From Asparagopsis taxiformis (Eukaryota; Rhodophyta; Florideophyceae; Bonnemaisoniales; Bonnemaisoniaceae): a stretch of 64,000 nt of DNA. Under the pieces are notes generated by a model. The model was not told where the DNA came from. It did not search any database and saw only the letters and a list, made by a program, of their open reading frames with translations. This document shows positions 38,699 to 50,560 of this stretch, in pieces (position 1 is the first letter of the stretch; each line of letters opens with the position of its first letter). Both the position numbers and the translations under genes were made by a program. The DNA lies in assembly GCA_030407315.1 (NCBI GenBank), contig JALQPE010000775.1, positions 39,093 through 103,092 on the forward strand, given 5' to 3'.

Positions 38699-41600
38699 AC
38701 TCCACCCCCTTCGTACCGAAGATCATTACTAGAAAGAATAATGATGGCCCTTCCTTCAACTCCCTCACAAGACCATGGAATCGAGTCAAGTCACCGAAGA
38801 ACCCAGATCGGATCTTTGTCCTGACCCGTCGCAACTATAAGGTATACACGGACATTGGGTCAAGCACTTCGACGATTCGTCGTATTCTTTCCATATTGGA
38901 CACTGGTGCAGGCCCTAACTTCATCCGCAGCGACGAGCTGAATGGTATCGAAGCGGTCATCCGTCAAGTTCCCTCACCAGATATATGCGATGCCAACAAT
39001 AAGCCTCTTCAGTTGCTAGGTACGATAAAATTGCCGGTACGGCTTGGAAATTTTCTTCTCGAATCGAATTCATTGTCTGTAAGACCCTTGCTGCACCAGC
39101 AATACTAGGTGCTGATTTCTGTGACCGTTTTGTTTCCGCTATACGCCCAAGTCAAAAGATCGTGGAGCTAGACGATGGTTCATCGGTCCCGATCGTTCGA
39201 CGTCCACTGCGTAACGCATCAAGACGCAGCGGTCCCCCTCTCCCAAAAGATATGCGAGACCCCGACACAAGTGGAAGAGTCTCGCCGAATATCAAGGCTG
39301 CCGAAACACTCACCGTACCGGCACAGTCTCAAGCCTGGGTCAAGGTATCGACGAAACGTCATGGAAATATTGTTGTCCAGCCACTCCCGAAGCTCTTCGA
39401 GCTTCACTCACTTGCCTGTGCCAATGGCATCGCTTCTGTGTTACCCAATGTCGCGTTTCGTATCCTTGTTGCAAACACCTCAGACATCCCTCGAAGGATT
39501 GTCAGGAACCAGAATGTCGCTGTTGCACTGCCACACCCGACTCAGGTTACTGAGACATCATTGTCCTTAGCCGACGTGGTTGGCATGACGCCAGACCTGG
39601 CACAGGTATCCCCTACTGCGGAAGGACAACCAGTTGCGAAAAGCCCAGAGCAAACCGGAAAGTCCGACTCCTGGACTGATGCCTCAAAGCCTACCGCGGC
39701 TCAACTGGACCTCTCACATATCCCAATCGCGAATCGCGAACGCTTCCGTCAGATGTTGACCAAGTATGATGAGCTCTGGGACGGGAAGCTTGGGAAGATC
39801 AACGCGGTGGATCACCGAATCGAACTCAAGCCTGGATCACAGCCTTCTATGCAGCGCCCATACCGTACCGGTCCTCAAGGCCGACGGTTCGTCGAAGAAG
39901 AAATTGGAAGGATGATTGACGCCGATGTCATTGAACCTGCAGAAACAGAGTGGGCTTCACCCGTGGTGATCGCCCCGAAGGCCGACGGATCGTATCGATT
40001 CTGTGTTGACTACAGGAAGCTGAACTCCATGACAGTCCGAAGTACTTACCCCCTCCCAAGGATGGATGACTGCATCGACTCCCTGGGAGAAGCCACTATA
40101 TTCTCCACGCTGGATGCCAACTGGGGATACTGGCAGATACCCGTCGCGGCCGCGGATCGCGACAAGACAACTTTCACAAGCCATGCAGGCACATACCGCT
40201 TTAAGCGAATGCCCTTCGGGCTCATGAATGCACCTGCGACGTTCCAGAGAACATTGGACATACTCCTCAATCGGTACGCATGGCGTTCATGTTTGGTCTA
40301 CCTCGATGACATCATCATCTTCTCGAAGGACTTTGACACACACATAAAGGATGTCGACGAGATACTCGGTACCCTACGCCGTTCCGGCATCTCACTCAAG
40401 CTAAGGAAGTGTGAGTGGTGTACCGATACGGTGAAATACCTTGGACATGTAATCAAGCCTGGTAGGCTCACCATCAACGATGCTCATACGAAGAGCCTTC
40501 GAGATGTCCGGCACCCGACCACTCTGACTGAGCTTAGGTCCTTCCTCGGCCTTTGCAATGTTTACCGACGGTTCGTCCCTAACTTTGCTCGCATCGCTGG
40601 ACCACTCAACGCCTTACTGAAGAAAGGCATGCCTACTAAGCTGGAACCGTTCGGTAAAGCTGAATCAGCAGCCTTCGCAAACCTGTTCCAGGCTATCCTA
40701 TCACCACCTGTGCTCGCTTTACCACGCTTGGGTCTCCCACTCTCCATCGATACAGACGCAAGTGATCACCAGATTGGTGCCGTCCTGTTTCAGGAATACC
40801 CAGAGGGTGACCGGAAGCCCATTGGGTTCTGGTCTCGTTCATTGAACCCTGCGGAACGCAATTACTCAACTTCGGAAAAGGAGTGCCTTGCTGTTGTATG
40901 GGCACTGCAGACCCTGCGCCCATACTTACAAGGAGTGAAATTTACTGTACACTCCGACCATGCATCCCTTAGATGGCTCATGGGAATATCCGAACCTTCC
41001 GGTAGACTCATGCGGTGGAGGCTCCGCCTCAGTGAGTTCGACTTCGAGATTCAATACAAGAAGGGGCTCAAGAACACCCAAGCCGATGCTTTGTCAAGGC
41101 TGAAGACATTCAGCGAGACTATATCTCCCATCGACGATGAGATCCCATGCTTCACCACGGACCCTTGCGTGTCCCTTGCCGAACCGGCTGACGACGAAGA
41201 ACCTTCGACCTCGGACATACTTGACGAGTATGAATTCTCCGACAAGCTTCTGTTGGCCTCCGAGGGTATCGCCGACCCGGCCTTGACCCCTATCACTCAT
41301 TCGGAGATCCTCCTGGAACAGCAACGCGATGCATTATGAACAGACATCCGGTCAAAGATGGAGCAGGGTGACGTCAACCAACGGTCCTTCATGGTTGATG
41401 ATGAGGGTATCCTTCTGCGAACCGCATCGGGTGAGCATCAGATTGTCGTACCGACTTCGCTACAGCCACGCGTGTTACGCATTGCACACTACAGCAAAAT
41501 TTCCGGGCATCCCGGTGGACGAAGACTGTATCAGTACTTGCGAAGGAATTTCTATTGGCCCTCCATGGCTGTTGACTGCTATGCAGTATCCAAGAACTGT

Positions 41601-43046
41601 GTTCAGTGTGCACGCAATCGAGTGCGCCTTCGCCAACACCAAAAGGAACTGCACTTGTTCCCCGCTTCCTCTCCGCTGGAGTTCGTGGCCATTGACCTGT
41701 TGGGCGAGTTGATCAAGACACCACGCGGTAACCGCTTCCTTCTTGTAATATCCGACCGCTTCTCCAAATTGGTAAGGACAGTCCCGATGAAGACCATCAC
41801 TGCCGAAGCGGTCGCCAAAGCATTCTTTACCCATTGCGTTATGGCATATGGACCACCAGTTTGGTTGTTGTCCGATAATGGGAAGCAGTTTACCTCCCGT
41901 TTCTTCCAGCATGTATGCCGCATACTTGGAGTAGAGAATCTCTTCACGACAACTTACCACCCACAGACTAATGGTCAGGTGGAGAGGTACAACCGTACCT
42001 TATTGTCGGCGATACGCACCTATGTCTCTGATCATCCTAAGGATTGGGACTTGTTCACAGACGTCATCACCTATTCATACAACACACAGGTGCATAGGGT
42101 CACCAGCTGTACACCCTTTGAGTTGGTATTGTCCCGTCCCCCATCCTCTCTGGTACTTGCGCCCGAGCCGGGAGGTACCATTGGCGAAGCGCCCAAGTCA
42201 TACCTTCAACGATGGAAGGTATGGTTGCACAACCTCGTATCGAGTGCTCGCCAATCCATTAGCAAGGAGGAAAAGCGTTATCAACGCAACTTCAACGCAA
42301 GGGTACGCCCTGTCAGCCAGAACCTGGTACCAGGCTCGCACGTCTTCGTGCGCAAGGAACATCACAGTAGGGATGGACACCACAAGTTGTCCCCCGTTGC
42401 AGAAGGCCCGTATCGGGTGGTGTCCCTAGACAAGGACACAGTAGTACTCCGGATTGGAAGAAGTGAGGAGAGAATCTCTCGGGATAGGGTTGTCGAGTCA
42501 CCCCCACCACCCTATGACATCCTTTCTGAGGTAGTAGTCCCTGACCCTCAGCAAGACACACGACAAAGCGATGAACCTTCGATGATAGAAGCCACGCATG
42601 ACGTAAGTCAAAGAGTCGGAGAGGAAGAACACCCTGTGGGTGATGAGGAAACTCCCGAAGACCCATGGCGGTTCGCCAACTTCGACAGTTCATCCATACC
42701 TGGAGGTACCCTGATCACCTTCCCAACAGATGCTGAACCAGCCATGATGGACGTGAACACAAACGCAAGCCGCGCGGAATCCGCAGTAAGGCCGTCGGCC
42801 GAAGCGCAAGAAGATGTATCAACGCAAGAGGAGGAAGGTGTGGAGAGTTGTGTCATTGACCATATCGTGAATCACGGTGAGCTGGACGGTGTTCTCCGGT
42901 TCAGAGTCCGCTGGTATGGTTACTCCTCAAAGGATGATACATGGGAACCACCCGAACACGTACCGCGTAGTCAAGTCATCGCTTACTACAAGCGACGCCG
43001 AATCCCGGTTCCAGAATCTGTCCTCAACCGCACACTATCTGGCTGA
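38650..43046 (+). pseudogene. pol: Pol polyprotein of Gypsy-outer, two lesions
   Basis: The protease part (38650-39108) has the canonical DTGAG. A one-base shift near 39060 moves the remainder, including ILGADF, into another frame. Reverse transcriptase (YLDD near 40300), RNase H (DTDASDHQIGAVL) and the start of integrase follow in the frame 39162-41339. A single TGA at 41337-41339 stops it, and the same frame reopens at once to 43046. That part holds the HHCC domain, DDE motifs (IDLLGEL, LSDNGKQF, NGQVERYN) and a chromodomain (RFRVRWYGYSSKDDTWEP). Two lesions over 4.4 kb indicate a moderately old copy. Protein similarity to Gypsy-inner is clear, but the two are separate families. Confidence 0.9.
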
Positions 43047-43216
43047 ATCAGCATTTGCCCCATGTGCAACCCGGAAATTTCTGGCTACTGACACCAACAA
43101 TTGCAAGCTACTGGAGGCATCCAGGGGCCCCGACACCATATCACATGTAGGAGGACAGCTGGCTACGCTCACTTGAAACAAAAGAATTTAATTTTCATCA
43201 TTTGAAGCTCCTGGGG

Positions 43217-44325
43217 TCATATGCGACACTGCTCGCGTGCCAAGTTCCGGAGATGCCCCAAGTAAGAATACAGTTGACGACCTAACACAGGCGTGCTTTG
43301 CCCAAAACCTCCATGCGGGATCCCCGCAACTGAACCAAGGTAGTGGTGAATCACCAACATGGCCTTCTTGTTGAAGAACGTTCGATACCTCCAAGACCCG
43401 CCGTCCTCTTTCGGAACTTGGTAGTCGATATTCTCAGCTAAATCCTTCTGGTACCCATCAATCAACCCCTCAGTTGTTCTCGCAATGAAAATGAATTTGG
43501 TGCAAAGCCGTGAGAGGGGGGGACTATTAACTCTTCTAGACAGCGGTGTATCACCTCAATAGCACTCGAGTCATACTGAACGAAACTCGGGGTTCCTCTG
43601 TTGGTAGAACAATCGAGCTCGTCGATATTATCCTCCTCTTGCAGAACATTCGTTCCTAGGCTCTCTTCATTTCGACCACCACTTTCGTCTGCAGTCTCTT
43701 CTCGGGGGATCCCTTCTCTTTCTGGATTCTCAGCATCCGAATCGGAGGATATCTCAATCACCTCTGGAGATGTAACCCCGTGCACACTATTTGCATCTGC
43801 ACTCCCTACTTTCAGACGCTTCACACTCTCCGAACTGGAATTGGAACCGTCCACAAAGCATTGGGATCCTAGCTCACGCGCCTCTTCATCCTGGTTGCGC
43901 GCCCCCAGACTATCGACATCGGTATTTTCACATTTTGATGAAGCATGCCGACGGGCATGATATCTTCGTGCCCGGGGAAATGGCGATCCGCCGCCATATC
44001 TCTCTGCGCGTTTGCGCTTTGCAATCCATCCACGAACTGGCTGACCAGAGTTCGCATCAACCTATATGAAATCACCCGCGGATGCAGTACGCCCAGGACA
44101 AAAATTGTAGCGCTTCGACTGCTGTCTTTGCGATTGGTGGGGTGGCACAGAATCCCAATCCGTTCTCTCTATCAATACCGTGAAACGCCGCAAATCGTTC
44201 GCCCCATCCGCACCAAGAACGTACTCAAGGGGAAGTTCCCGCAGGGCTCCCAACACATGTGGTGGGCAATACCAGAGACGACCGGTGTCGAAAGCATCCC
44301 AGACCAAGTATATGGCAATATGCAC
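43217..44325 (-). pseudogene. Broken unknown gene beside the gypsy cluster
   Basis: Minus-strand reading from 44325: YLVWDAFDTGRLWYCPPHV and onward to GDFI. An in-frame TAG follows, possibly part of an acceptor CATATAG, and the same frame then continues through a basic stretch (GWIAKRKRAERYGG) and an acidic Ser/Glu region (EVIEISSDSDAENPE, a SUMO-interaction-like hydrophobic/acidic patch). At a run of seven C (about 43523-43529) the frame shifts. The next frame continues FIFIARTTEGLIDGYQKDL and KAMLVIHHYLGSVAGIPHGG to a stop at 43217. I do not recognise the family. It may be a nuclear host protein, or captured by a mobile element, now frameshifted. Confidence 0.4.
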
Positions 44326-45373
44326 AACCCATTGGGTACGATGGACGACCCACCATCCAGAGTTAGGATTTCGCAGAACTTAAATGGTCAACGAGACTGC
44401 CGGGACTGGACCAGGACCAATGGCCCCGGTCCGGCGTCCAATGGACCTTGTGGGGTGTTTATGCGGCCCAGGGGCCTTACAGAGTAAGCTGCTACGTTCC
44501 TACGTGTAAACTAATAGAAACGGCCAGCCGTAACGTACACGTGCACAACTGTAACGGGAGAATCCTCCCGCTCGCACACGTGTGTGACTAATCGCGCCTA
44601 TATTGCTACACGTTGCACGCTCGCCGAAGGGTCCCGCGCAAGCAATGTGGCCCGGTGCCAATGCAAGGCGGCACGCGCCCATTCGCCCTTGGGCGACAAT
44701 TGCCTTGCCACGTCACCGCGGCCATTGATTCCCAACGCGGCTCTTCGCGGCTGATTCCCTATCGAGCACCCACTCACGCTCTCGAGCGTACTGCTTAAGC
44801 GAACCCTCCTGGCGCCCATTCAAGACGCCTGGAATTATCCCTCCCGCGACCGCTCGCAGCGCAATACGGGACGAGTCCCACAAGTTTGTGTGCCAGTTTT
44901 CGTTCGATCGACTGATTTCGCAGCTCGACCGCCCTTCTCTTCCGATTCGTGGTTCGTTTTCGCATAGATATGGGCATTGCTGAGAGTGAAGTAATTTCCT
45001 TTCTTGAGAAGGGGGAAGGGACAGGGGTATAGGCCATGTTCACTGGATACTTCTAGCTGTATTGGAATCCCTTCACTCCAGGCGCCTTCTCTTGTTCGCC
45101 TGTTTAATGAATCTATTGTGGGATGCACTGCTGTTTCGTCAGATGCATTTTGGCGCTAAACTGTTCCAAAATATGCCAATTTCCAAATTACCCCTTCAGG
45201 GAGGGTACGACCCTACAATACTCTAATATGGGAATGAACGAATGAGATTCTATTGGTAAACAGCGTACCAGGTCACATTAAGACTCGTCCAGTGCCTCGA
45301 AACCAGGCGCCAAGCGCGGGATTGCACGTCAAGGGCACTTGATAACAATTTGATCTAATCGTTGCATATCCGC
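44326..45373. other. Spacer without supported genes
   Basis: Mixed sequence. A short A-rich/T-rich segment near 45480 already belongs to the MITE-like element. No gene, RNA or repeat recognised between 44326 and 45373. Confidence 0.45.
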
Positions 45374-45908
45374 CTAGTGTCTATCGGACAAGCAAATTTC
45401 TTCATATGAGGTCACCCTTGGCCTCATGAGGCCGAGAAAATTGGCCAAAAATTACGAAAGAACAGCCTTTGTTCTGGCAGTGTAACTTCCAAAAAAATTG
45501 CAACTTTTCTGCGTTTAATGGTATTCAGGAAGCCATAAATGTTAGAAGGGTGATCTCCGTCACCGTCGTCGGTTTATTGATCCTAACGTGAGTGGTCTTA
45601 AATGCTATTCTATATGCTTGTCGCATTGTCAGTGTAACGCTTTTCAGTGTACTTGTTAGTGTTAGTTTCGTTTGATGAGTTAGCGTCCTGACAATAAAGA
45701 TAGAAGAACCGATGATGTGATCTAGCGGCTGCAAAGTTCGACTTTCTCACAGAGTTCAGCCCTGCCAAACCATGAAACTCGCTGAGACGTCTTTCCGACA
45801 AAAAAGTTTTCCATCAGAAGAAATTTACATTACTATTAGGGCGGTAAAAAGTGGCCTCATATGATGTCATTTGACTTCATATGAGGCCACTTGTCCGATA
45901 GACACTAG
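45374..45908. mobile_element. MITE-like element with CTAG-starting inverted repeats
   Basis: The left end CTAGTGTCTATCGGACAAG (45374) is the exact reverse complement of the right end (finishing at 45908). Both are followed inward by related TTCATATGAGGTCA/CCTCATATGAAGTCA blocks. 535 bp, no coding capacity: a non-autonomous DNA transposon. The target duplication is not obvious; the CTAG at the ends may include it. Confidence 0.8.
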
Positions 45909-45917
45909 ACTGGTTTC

Positions 45918-46502
45918 TCAACATGTGGAGCAGATACAGCGTGGGATTGTGTCACGAGTGCCAGGAGGGTACAATGAAGAGTTAGGTAGCGTCTGCGCTG
46001 ATATCGATATGTGTTGGCAATCGTACTGGCAGTTCTTGTCATTTTTGCTGAGCTCAGAGAGCGGTAAAGTATGCACTGGAGCATGACTATTGCCCAACAC
46101 AACGTTACATACACTGATGTTGGATAAAGCATTTCTAGAATTAGATAATGTGATCTGCTTGCTAGCAAATTGGATTCCTCCTCCATAGTCGAGTACCATG
46201 CGCTCATCGAAGTGACACACATTTTTTGGCTGCATTTGTTGACGACACAATCTGCCAATCGTTATACTTGTAGACATGCAGTCTGCAGTTTGTCCGGCAT
46301 GAAAAACATGGTACGACAAGCCAATCAAATTATTTTCCGCCTCGGGCACACTTGTAGAGCGCTGGTTCGAATGCCAACTGCAGTTTTCGCGAGACTTGAG
46401 CGGGACAGTACGCTGAATGTCATGTTGAGCACTCGATGGAACAGTGCTAGTGGTACAACTGGACATCTGTTGATGACAAGTCGTTTGAACCTCGCGTTCC
46501 AC
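45918..46502 (-). CDS. Doubtful ORF in the duplicated block
   Basis: 194 codons starting MEREVQTTCHQQMS, Ser/Thr/Cys-rich, no domain or signal peptide. It abuts the MITE and its upstream part lies in the duplicated block, where the other copy (14.3-14.6 kb) does not keep the frame. Probably fortuitous or decayed. Confidence 0.2.
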   Translation of the reverse strand: MEREVQTTCHQQMSSCTTSTVPSSAQHDIQRTVPLKSRENCSWHSNQRSTSVPEAENNLIGLSYHVFHAGQTADCMSTSITIGRLCRQQMQPKNVCHFDERMVLDYGGGIQFASKQITLSNSRNALSNISVCNVVLGNSHAPVHTLPLSELSKNDKNCQYDCQHISISAQTLPNSSLYPPGTRDTIPRCICSTC

Positions 46503-47100
46503 TTTTCATTGTTGTACCATACATAGGGGGACATGTGACGCTAAGGCAGACGATCAATTAGGAGAACAGCCGTGACCACGTAGATATATACCTCTCGAGC
46601 ATACAGTACCGCCATCTCATTGCGCATCTGAAGATATCTCTCTTTGGGCTTCAGGGTACAAGATGCGAACAGAGCTTTGCTATTGGTGAAGATCCAAACG
46701 TTTCATGGAGTGCATGGTTGACGCTTTCCTGATAACTTGTCATTGTTGTTTGAAAAATTCCGACATCGCGTACAAACACATTTTCAACGCGTATCATCCG
46801 ATGGACAGAGGCTGTATTCGACCATGATCGTCAAATACATCACCATTGATAGACGGTCAGAAGTACTTTCAAAAATGCTCGACTCCTCACCATATACGTC
46901 TTTGAAATCAGCTCGCATCTTTCTACACATCAATGTAACGCACATTCATAACCTTGAGAGATGTAACACCACATTGTCAACCGTTACAAATAGCACCTGA
47001 ACCTCACCCAAAAGTTTACAGGATGTAAAACCTCCACACGCACCAATCCCAAGCCGAATTTTGCATCACAACTCGCCCATAAAATGCGACTTTGAAGTGC

Positions 47101-47108
47101 TATAAAAG
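47101..47108 (+). promoter_or_regulatory. TATA box
   Basis: TATAAAAG 62 bp upstream of the start codon at 47170. The pseudogene copy at 15.3 kb has CATAAAAG at the same place. Confidence 0.7.
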
Positions 47109-47169
47109 CGCAACGCGCTCATAGCACCTTCAATTTTCCCTTTTCAACAAGAACACCAATTGGAAAACA

Positions 47170-47892
47170 ATGACAGCACCACCCACATCTCCACCAGCAC
47201 CTGCGCCAGTGCATCCTTTCAACGAGCAGCCACAACTGCAAGCGCCGGCGCCCGCCCCCGCGCTGCCGTATCATCCTCCGCCCCCGCTGCCGTCGCCAAA
47301 CACGTACGCGCCACCGGTGCAGCAGCAAGATTATACGCCACAGGCAGCGCTTGAGGCGCAGCAATCTTATGCAGCACCTGCAATGCAGGTGAATGAGACA
47401 GTGGCGCAGGGGAAGACGAGCGAGCCGTTTCGGAGCGGTTATGAAAAGACGCGCTATGGGGTCTACTTCTTGGATTTCCTATGGGGTGTTGTGATGTGGA
47501 GCTTGGCAGCCGATTCCTCTGCAGAAGGCAAATGTCTTTCTCTGGGCTCTAGTGAAAGTTCGGGGCCGTGTGCTGCCATTATTTCACTGGGAGTTATCAT
47601 GATGCTTGTGCTGTTCGTGATTATTGGTACTCATTCGCTCAAGCATTTCCGTAAACCTGTTTTGCCGTATCTGTGGGAGGCTATTGCGTTTACGATTATG
47701 TCACTGCTATGGTTTATCTTGGCTTCTGTGGCTATTGGGGCGGCCGAGGGTGCTGCTAGAAGGAGGCGTGAAGTTGTGTCGCTGATCTCGGCCGGGGTAT
47801 GTGCGAGCATTTCGCATGGCATTTCGGCGGGGGTTGCGTACAACGATTTCAGGGGAGAAAAGGAGAGTGGTATGAAACAAGTAGCAGCTTAG
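47170..47892 (+). CDS. Four-helix membrane protein, Pro/Ala-rich N-terminus
   Basis: 240 residues. Residues 1-75 are Pro/Ala/Gln-rich and probably cytosolic. Helix 1 (about 97-117, VYFLDFLWGVVMW) is followed by a short loop with Cys. Helix 2 (about 137-158, AAIISLGVIMMLVLFVIIG) is followed by THSLKHF. Helix 3 (about 168-190, LPYLWEAIAFTIMSLLWFILA) follows, and helix 4 (about 205-225) carries Gly/Ala/Ser. Four helices with short loops recall MARVEL- or tetraspan-type proteins, but I see no diagnostic signature. The Asp-Phe pair in helix 1, the Cys-Ala-Ile pair before helix 2, His after helix 2 and Glu in helix 3 recur in all paralogues here. Promoter with TATA. Intact. Confidence 0.8.
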   Translation: MTAPPTSPPAPAPVHPFNEQPQLQAPAPAPALPYHPPPPLPSPNTYAPPVQQQDYTPQAALEAQQSYAAPAMQVNETVAQGKTSEPFRSGYEKTRYGVYFLDFLWGVVMWSLAADSSAEGKCLSLGSSESSGPCAAIISLGVIMMLVLFVIIGTHSLKHFRKPVLPYLWEAIAFTIMSLLWFILASVAIGAAEGAARRRREVVSLISAGVCASISHGISAGVAYNDFRGEKESGMKQVAA

Positions 47893-48531
47893 ATGTTGAA
47901 TTTAGTCTGGCTGGATTTCCGAACTAGCCATGTGAATTGGGAGATTTGTCGTGATAAAGGCGGTAGTTGTATTTGTTCATGTTACTGCGTCACCTTTGGA
48001 CTTGTTGGCAGAATTTACAGTACTCGTCATCCAACCTTTTCTCGTTTGCAATAACAAATATACAGTGCGTACCGCTTGCTCCATTACGCAGTTCGGCTCA
48101 TCCTTACGTATCTACAGTTGTATTCTCACGTAGCGTTCATCTTGGCGACAATCACGCACACGTGGTACACGTGCGAGCGTTCACAGCTCAGTCTTATACC
48201 GAGTTGTACAACTCTGACGAGGCACTTGTTGCAAAACATCCAGATACTGTAAGACAAAAATACAGCAATGAAACCATTCTGTTCAACCGTTCAGTCCAAC
48301 GACTCGATTGGCACCGAGTAAGCCGCGACCAAATCGTGCCGCCCTGTAAACGCCCATCTGCATCATGGCCAGACTCGACCCGTCGACCGCGAGCACGTAC
48401 CAGCGCAAGCAAGCTGGCATCAATGACCATGCAATCCATGGCATCATGCGCGTCTCCTTCTCCTGATGCGCATAAATCGATCCCGCCACAGCAAATCTCA
48501 ATCAATGCCGTCATAGTCGTCGCAAGCAATC

Positions 48532-49377
48532 ATGACCGAGCAAGCGCCATCGCCGTCAATTGAGCAACCATCATCGCCACCGACGGATACCGCGCCACCA
48601 ATTTTCACTTCCTTTGTTCAAAAGCCGCCCGCGTCCCATCCCGATCCAGCACACGCCGTTTCCCTGCCCCCGCGTGACGTGCAGGTGTACGCCCCCCGCG
48701 CCAACCCCGCTTTCCCCCACCCCGTCCCGCTTCACGCCGAGCAGCACATCGAATTGGCCGATCTACAGTCCCAGTCCTTTCCCTCGTCCACGACCCCGTT
48801 GTACCGCCCAACAGACGAGACGCGTCTGCCGCACGAATTGGACGATGTGTGGAAAGTGCAATTGACCGTTTCGACACGGTTGATCGTGGAGATCTTCCGG
48901 TGGACCCTATACGCTTTTTCCTTCATCTTCGCCGTTTTGATGTGGGCCGGTACCGCTGCTGATCTCTATCCCATTGATGACCAACAACGTCGCTGCGCAG
49001 CCTTCACCTCCAAGCATACTGGCCCGGACAAGGCGCAGCACACTGTGGATGAGAGTGGGACTTGTGTGGCGATTATAGCTGTCGGTGTTTTGTTGACCTG
49101 CGTCTTATTGGCCGTGGTGCTGTGTCATGTCGCCAGTTATTGCTCGTTTCATGTGCTGTCCGATCGCGCCGAAGCTGTTGTACTCGGCGTTTTGGCGCTT
49201 TTATGGCTCATTTTGGGCACCGTGGTTATTGCGGAGAGCAATAGTGTTGCGAGACAATCGGTGCAGTTACGGCGCGTCATTGCTGGCGGATGGATGGCTG
49301 GTGTGTCCCATGCTGCTGCAGCTGGTTTGGCGTTGTTCAGATCTCGCAGAACAATCCAAGCCAAGAGTGCTGGATAG
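48532..49377 (+). CDS. Four-helix membrane protein, diverged paralogue
   Basis: 281 residues. The Pro/Ser-rich N-terminal tail (1-105) ends with a charged segment. Helices lie at about 119-143 (LYAFSFIFAVLMWAGTAADLY), 177-200 (VAIIAVGVLLTCVLLAVVLCHV), 210-233 (LGVLALLWLILGTVVI) and 248-270 (GGWMAGVSHAAAAGLALF). It shares the order and key positions of the 47170 protein, including the Cys preceding helix 2 and the Gly-His pattern in helix 4. It lies 640 bp downstream on the same strand. CATAAAT at about 48470 could serve as a TATA box. Function unknown. Confidence 0.75.
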   Translation: MTEQAPSPSIEQPSSPPTDTAPPIFTSFVQKPPASHPDPAHAVSLPPRDVQVYAPRANPAFPHPVPLHAEQHIELADLQSQSFPSSTTPLYRPTDETRLPHELDDVWKVQLTVSTRLIVEIFRWTLYAFSFIFAVLMWAGTAADLYPIDDQQRRCAAFTSKHTGPDKAQHTVDESGTCVAIIAVGVLLTCVLLAVVLCHVASYCSFHVLSDRAEAVVLGVLALLWLILGTVVIAESNSVARQSVQLRRVIAGGWMAGVSHAAAAGLALFRSRRTIQAKSAG

Positions 49378-50560
49378 ATAGATACTAGTTATGCTCGTGT
49401 CATGTTTCAACTTTTGTAGTCTACCAACTGCACCGTGTTGAATTGTAACTGCTATTTAAATCCTGTTGTGGAAACAACATATGTCGATGGTCATGCGTAG
49501 AGGGCATTCGCTTGACGAAACAGGCCGTTTGCCATGGCGCAATCACTTGTTGTTCAACGCTTGACGGTTGTTCGCCCGCCATCCATGAGATATGCAACTA
49601 ATGCGCCAATTTCTGTCGGGCTGCCTCACGGTACGCTTTCTGTAGTTGAACTTGGATGCACTTCACCGACAACTCTCCGCAACAAACGTCCAGTTGACTA
49701 GGTACTTGCTGTGCCTGAGAACTTGTCCATCATACTTATGGTGATCTATTTTTGGTGTCCTTGTTGATGTAGCACATGTTACGTATTTCTAAATTTGATC
49801 GTGTTTGCGTCCAAGATCTTGGTAACGAAGATTGAATGGTCAGTTGAGAGAGGAGGCACACTTTGTTGCGAGCTATGAGGGTAGGTCGCTTTCTGTAAGA
49901 GATCTGGTTTATGATTGCACATACAATATCTCCCTGGTATTTTTGACAGTTACTCTCATACGTTGGGGGCTGTTTGGACCCGCTCGATTCTGGTCACAGA
50001 CCAATCCTGTTTCCAACAATTGCATCATGTTTGGTTACCTGCTTCACTCGGCTTGCAACATGCGTGTGAATCTTCACACCAGCGGCGTTTCCAACGTAGT
50101 AGTCAATCTTTCAACCATGTGTAGCATACAACAAAGCGTCGACGTGGATGGAGGCGTATACATTTCGTTCGTTTGCACAGCTTAGTCTTTGACCAAGTCG
50201 TGTGGCTGTTCATTCACCAAAGAGTACCCTCGCACAAAATTCGGTTTTCCCGAAGAAAACCACCACTTCTTCTCCAACAGACGACATACGCGCACATGTC
50301 AATTTCTGTAGGGATCAAAAAATATTTTGAGCGATACATCTCTTCGAACACGTAACCGTTGAGTCTCGTGTGGTTCCTGCTTCAGCCTAAATCCATCATG
50401 ACCGCAATCAAGATGAATCACATTACCTTCACACCGTTGCATGGAACGTCATACCATCGCATAAATAGATGTGTGTAACCTATAAGTATCCAACCCTGTG
50501 GATCAGAATTAGAGATGAGCTGCGTACAGGTGCGAGTTCACCCAACTACAAAACATCGGC
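49378..50560. other. Intergenic region
   Basis: A hydrophobic 117-codon frame (49832-50185, SLVFLTVTLIRWGLFGP) is present but lacks support from paralogues or signals. CATAAATA at about 50460 is a plausible core promoter for the gene at 50561. Confidence 0.4.

Larger units (their letters stand above)
21966..43046 (+). mobile_element. Gypsy-outer: old Ty3/gypsy chromovirus, split by a nested element
   Basis: Plus-strand element: 5' LTR (21966-23092), primer-binding site, gag, protease, reverse transcriptase, RNase H, integrase and a C-terminal chromodomain. Gag is interrupted at 24315-37803 by Gypsy-inner. Subtracting that insertion leaves about 7.6 kb. Gag carries several frameshifts, pol one frameshift (near 39060) and one nonsense codon (41337). 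No 3' LTR follows the pol stop, so the 3' end is lost. The 43047-43216 stretch beyond it shows no LTR similarity. The element is dead. Confidence 0.9.
46330..48350 (+). repeat. Segmental duplication, copy B
   Basis: Counterpart of 14300-16780. In this copy the four-helix gene is intact. The last shared piece (CTGTAAGACAAAAATACAGCAATG at about 48250) lies upstream of a second family member at 48532. Confidence 0.7.

Noticed and set aside
43047..43216. 3' LTR of Gypsy-outer directly after pol
   Set aside because: No similarity to 21966-23092 was found here or up to 45 kb.
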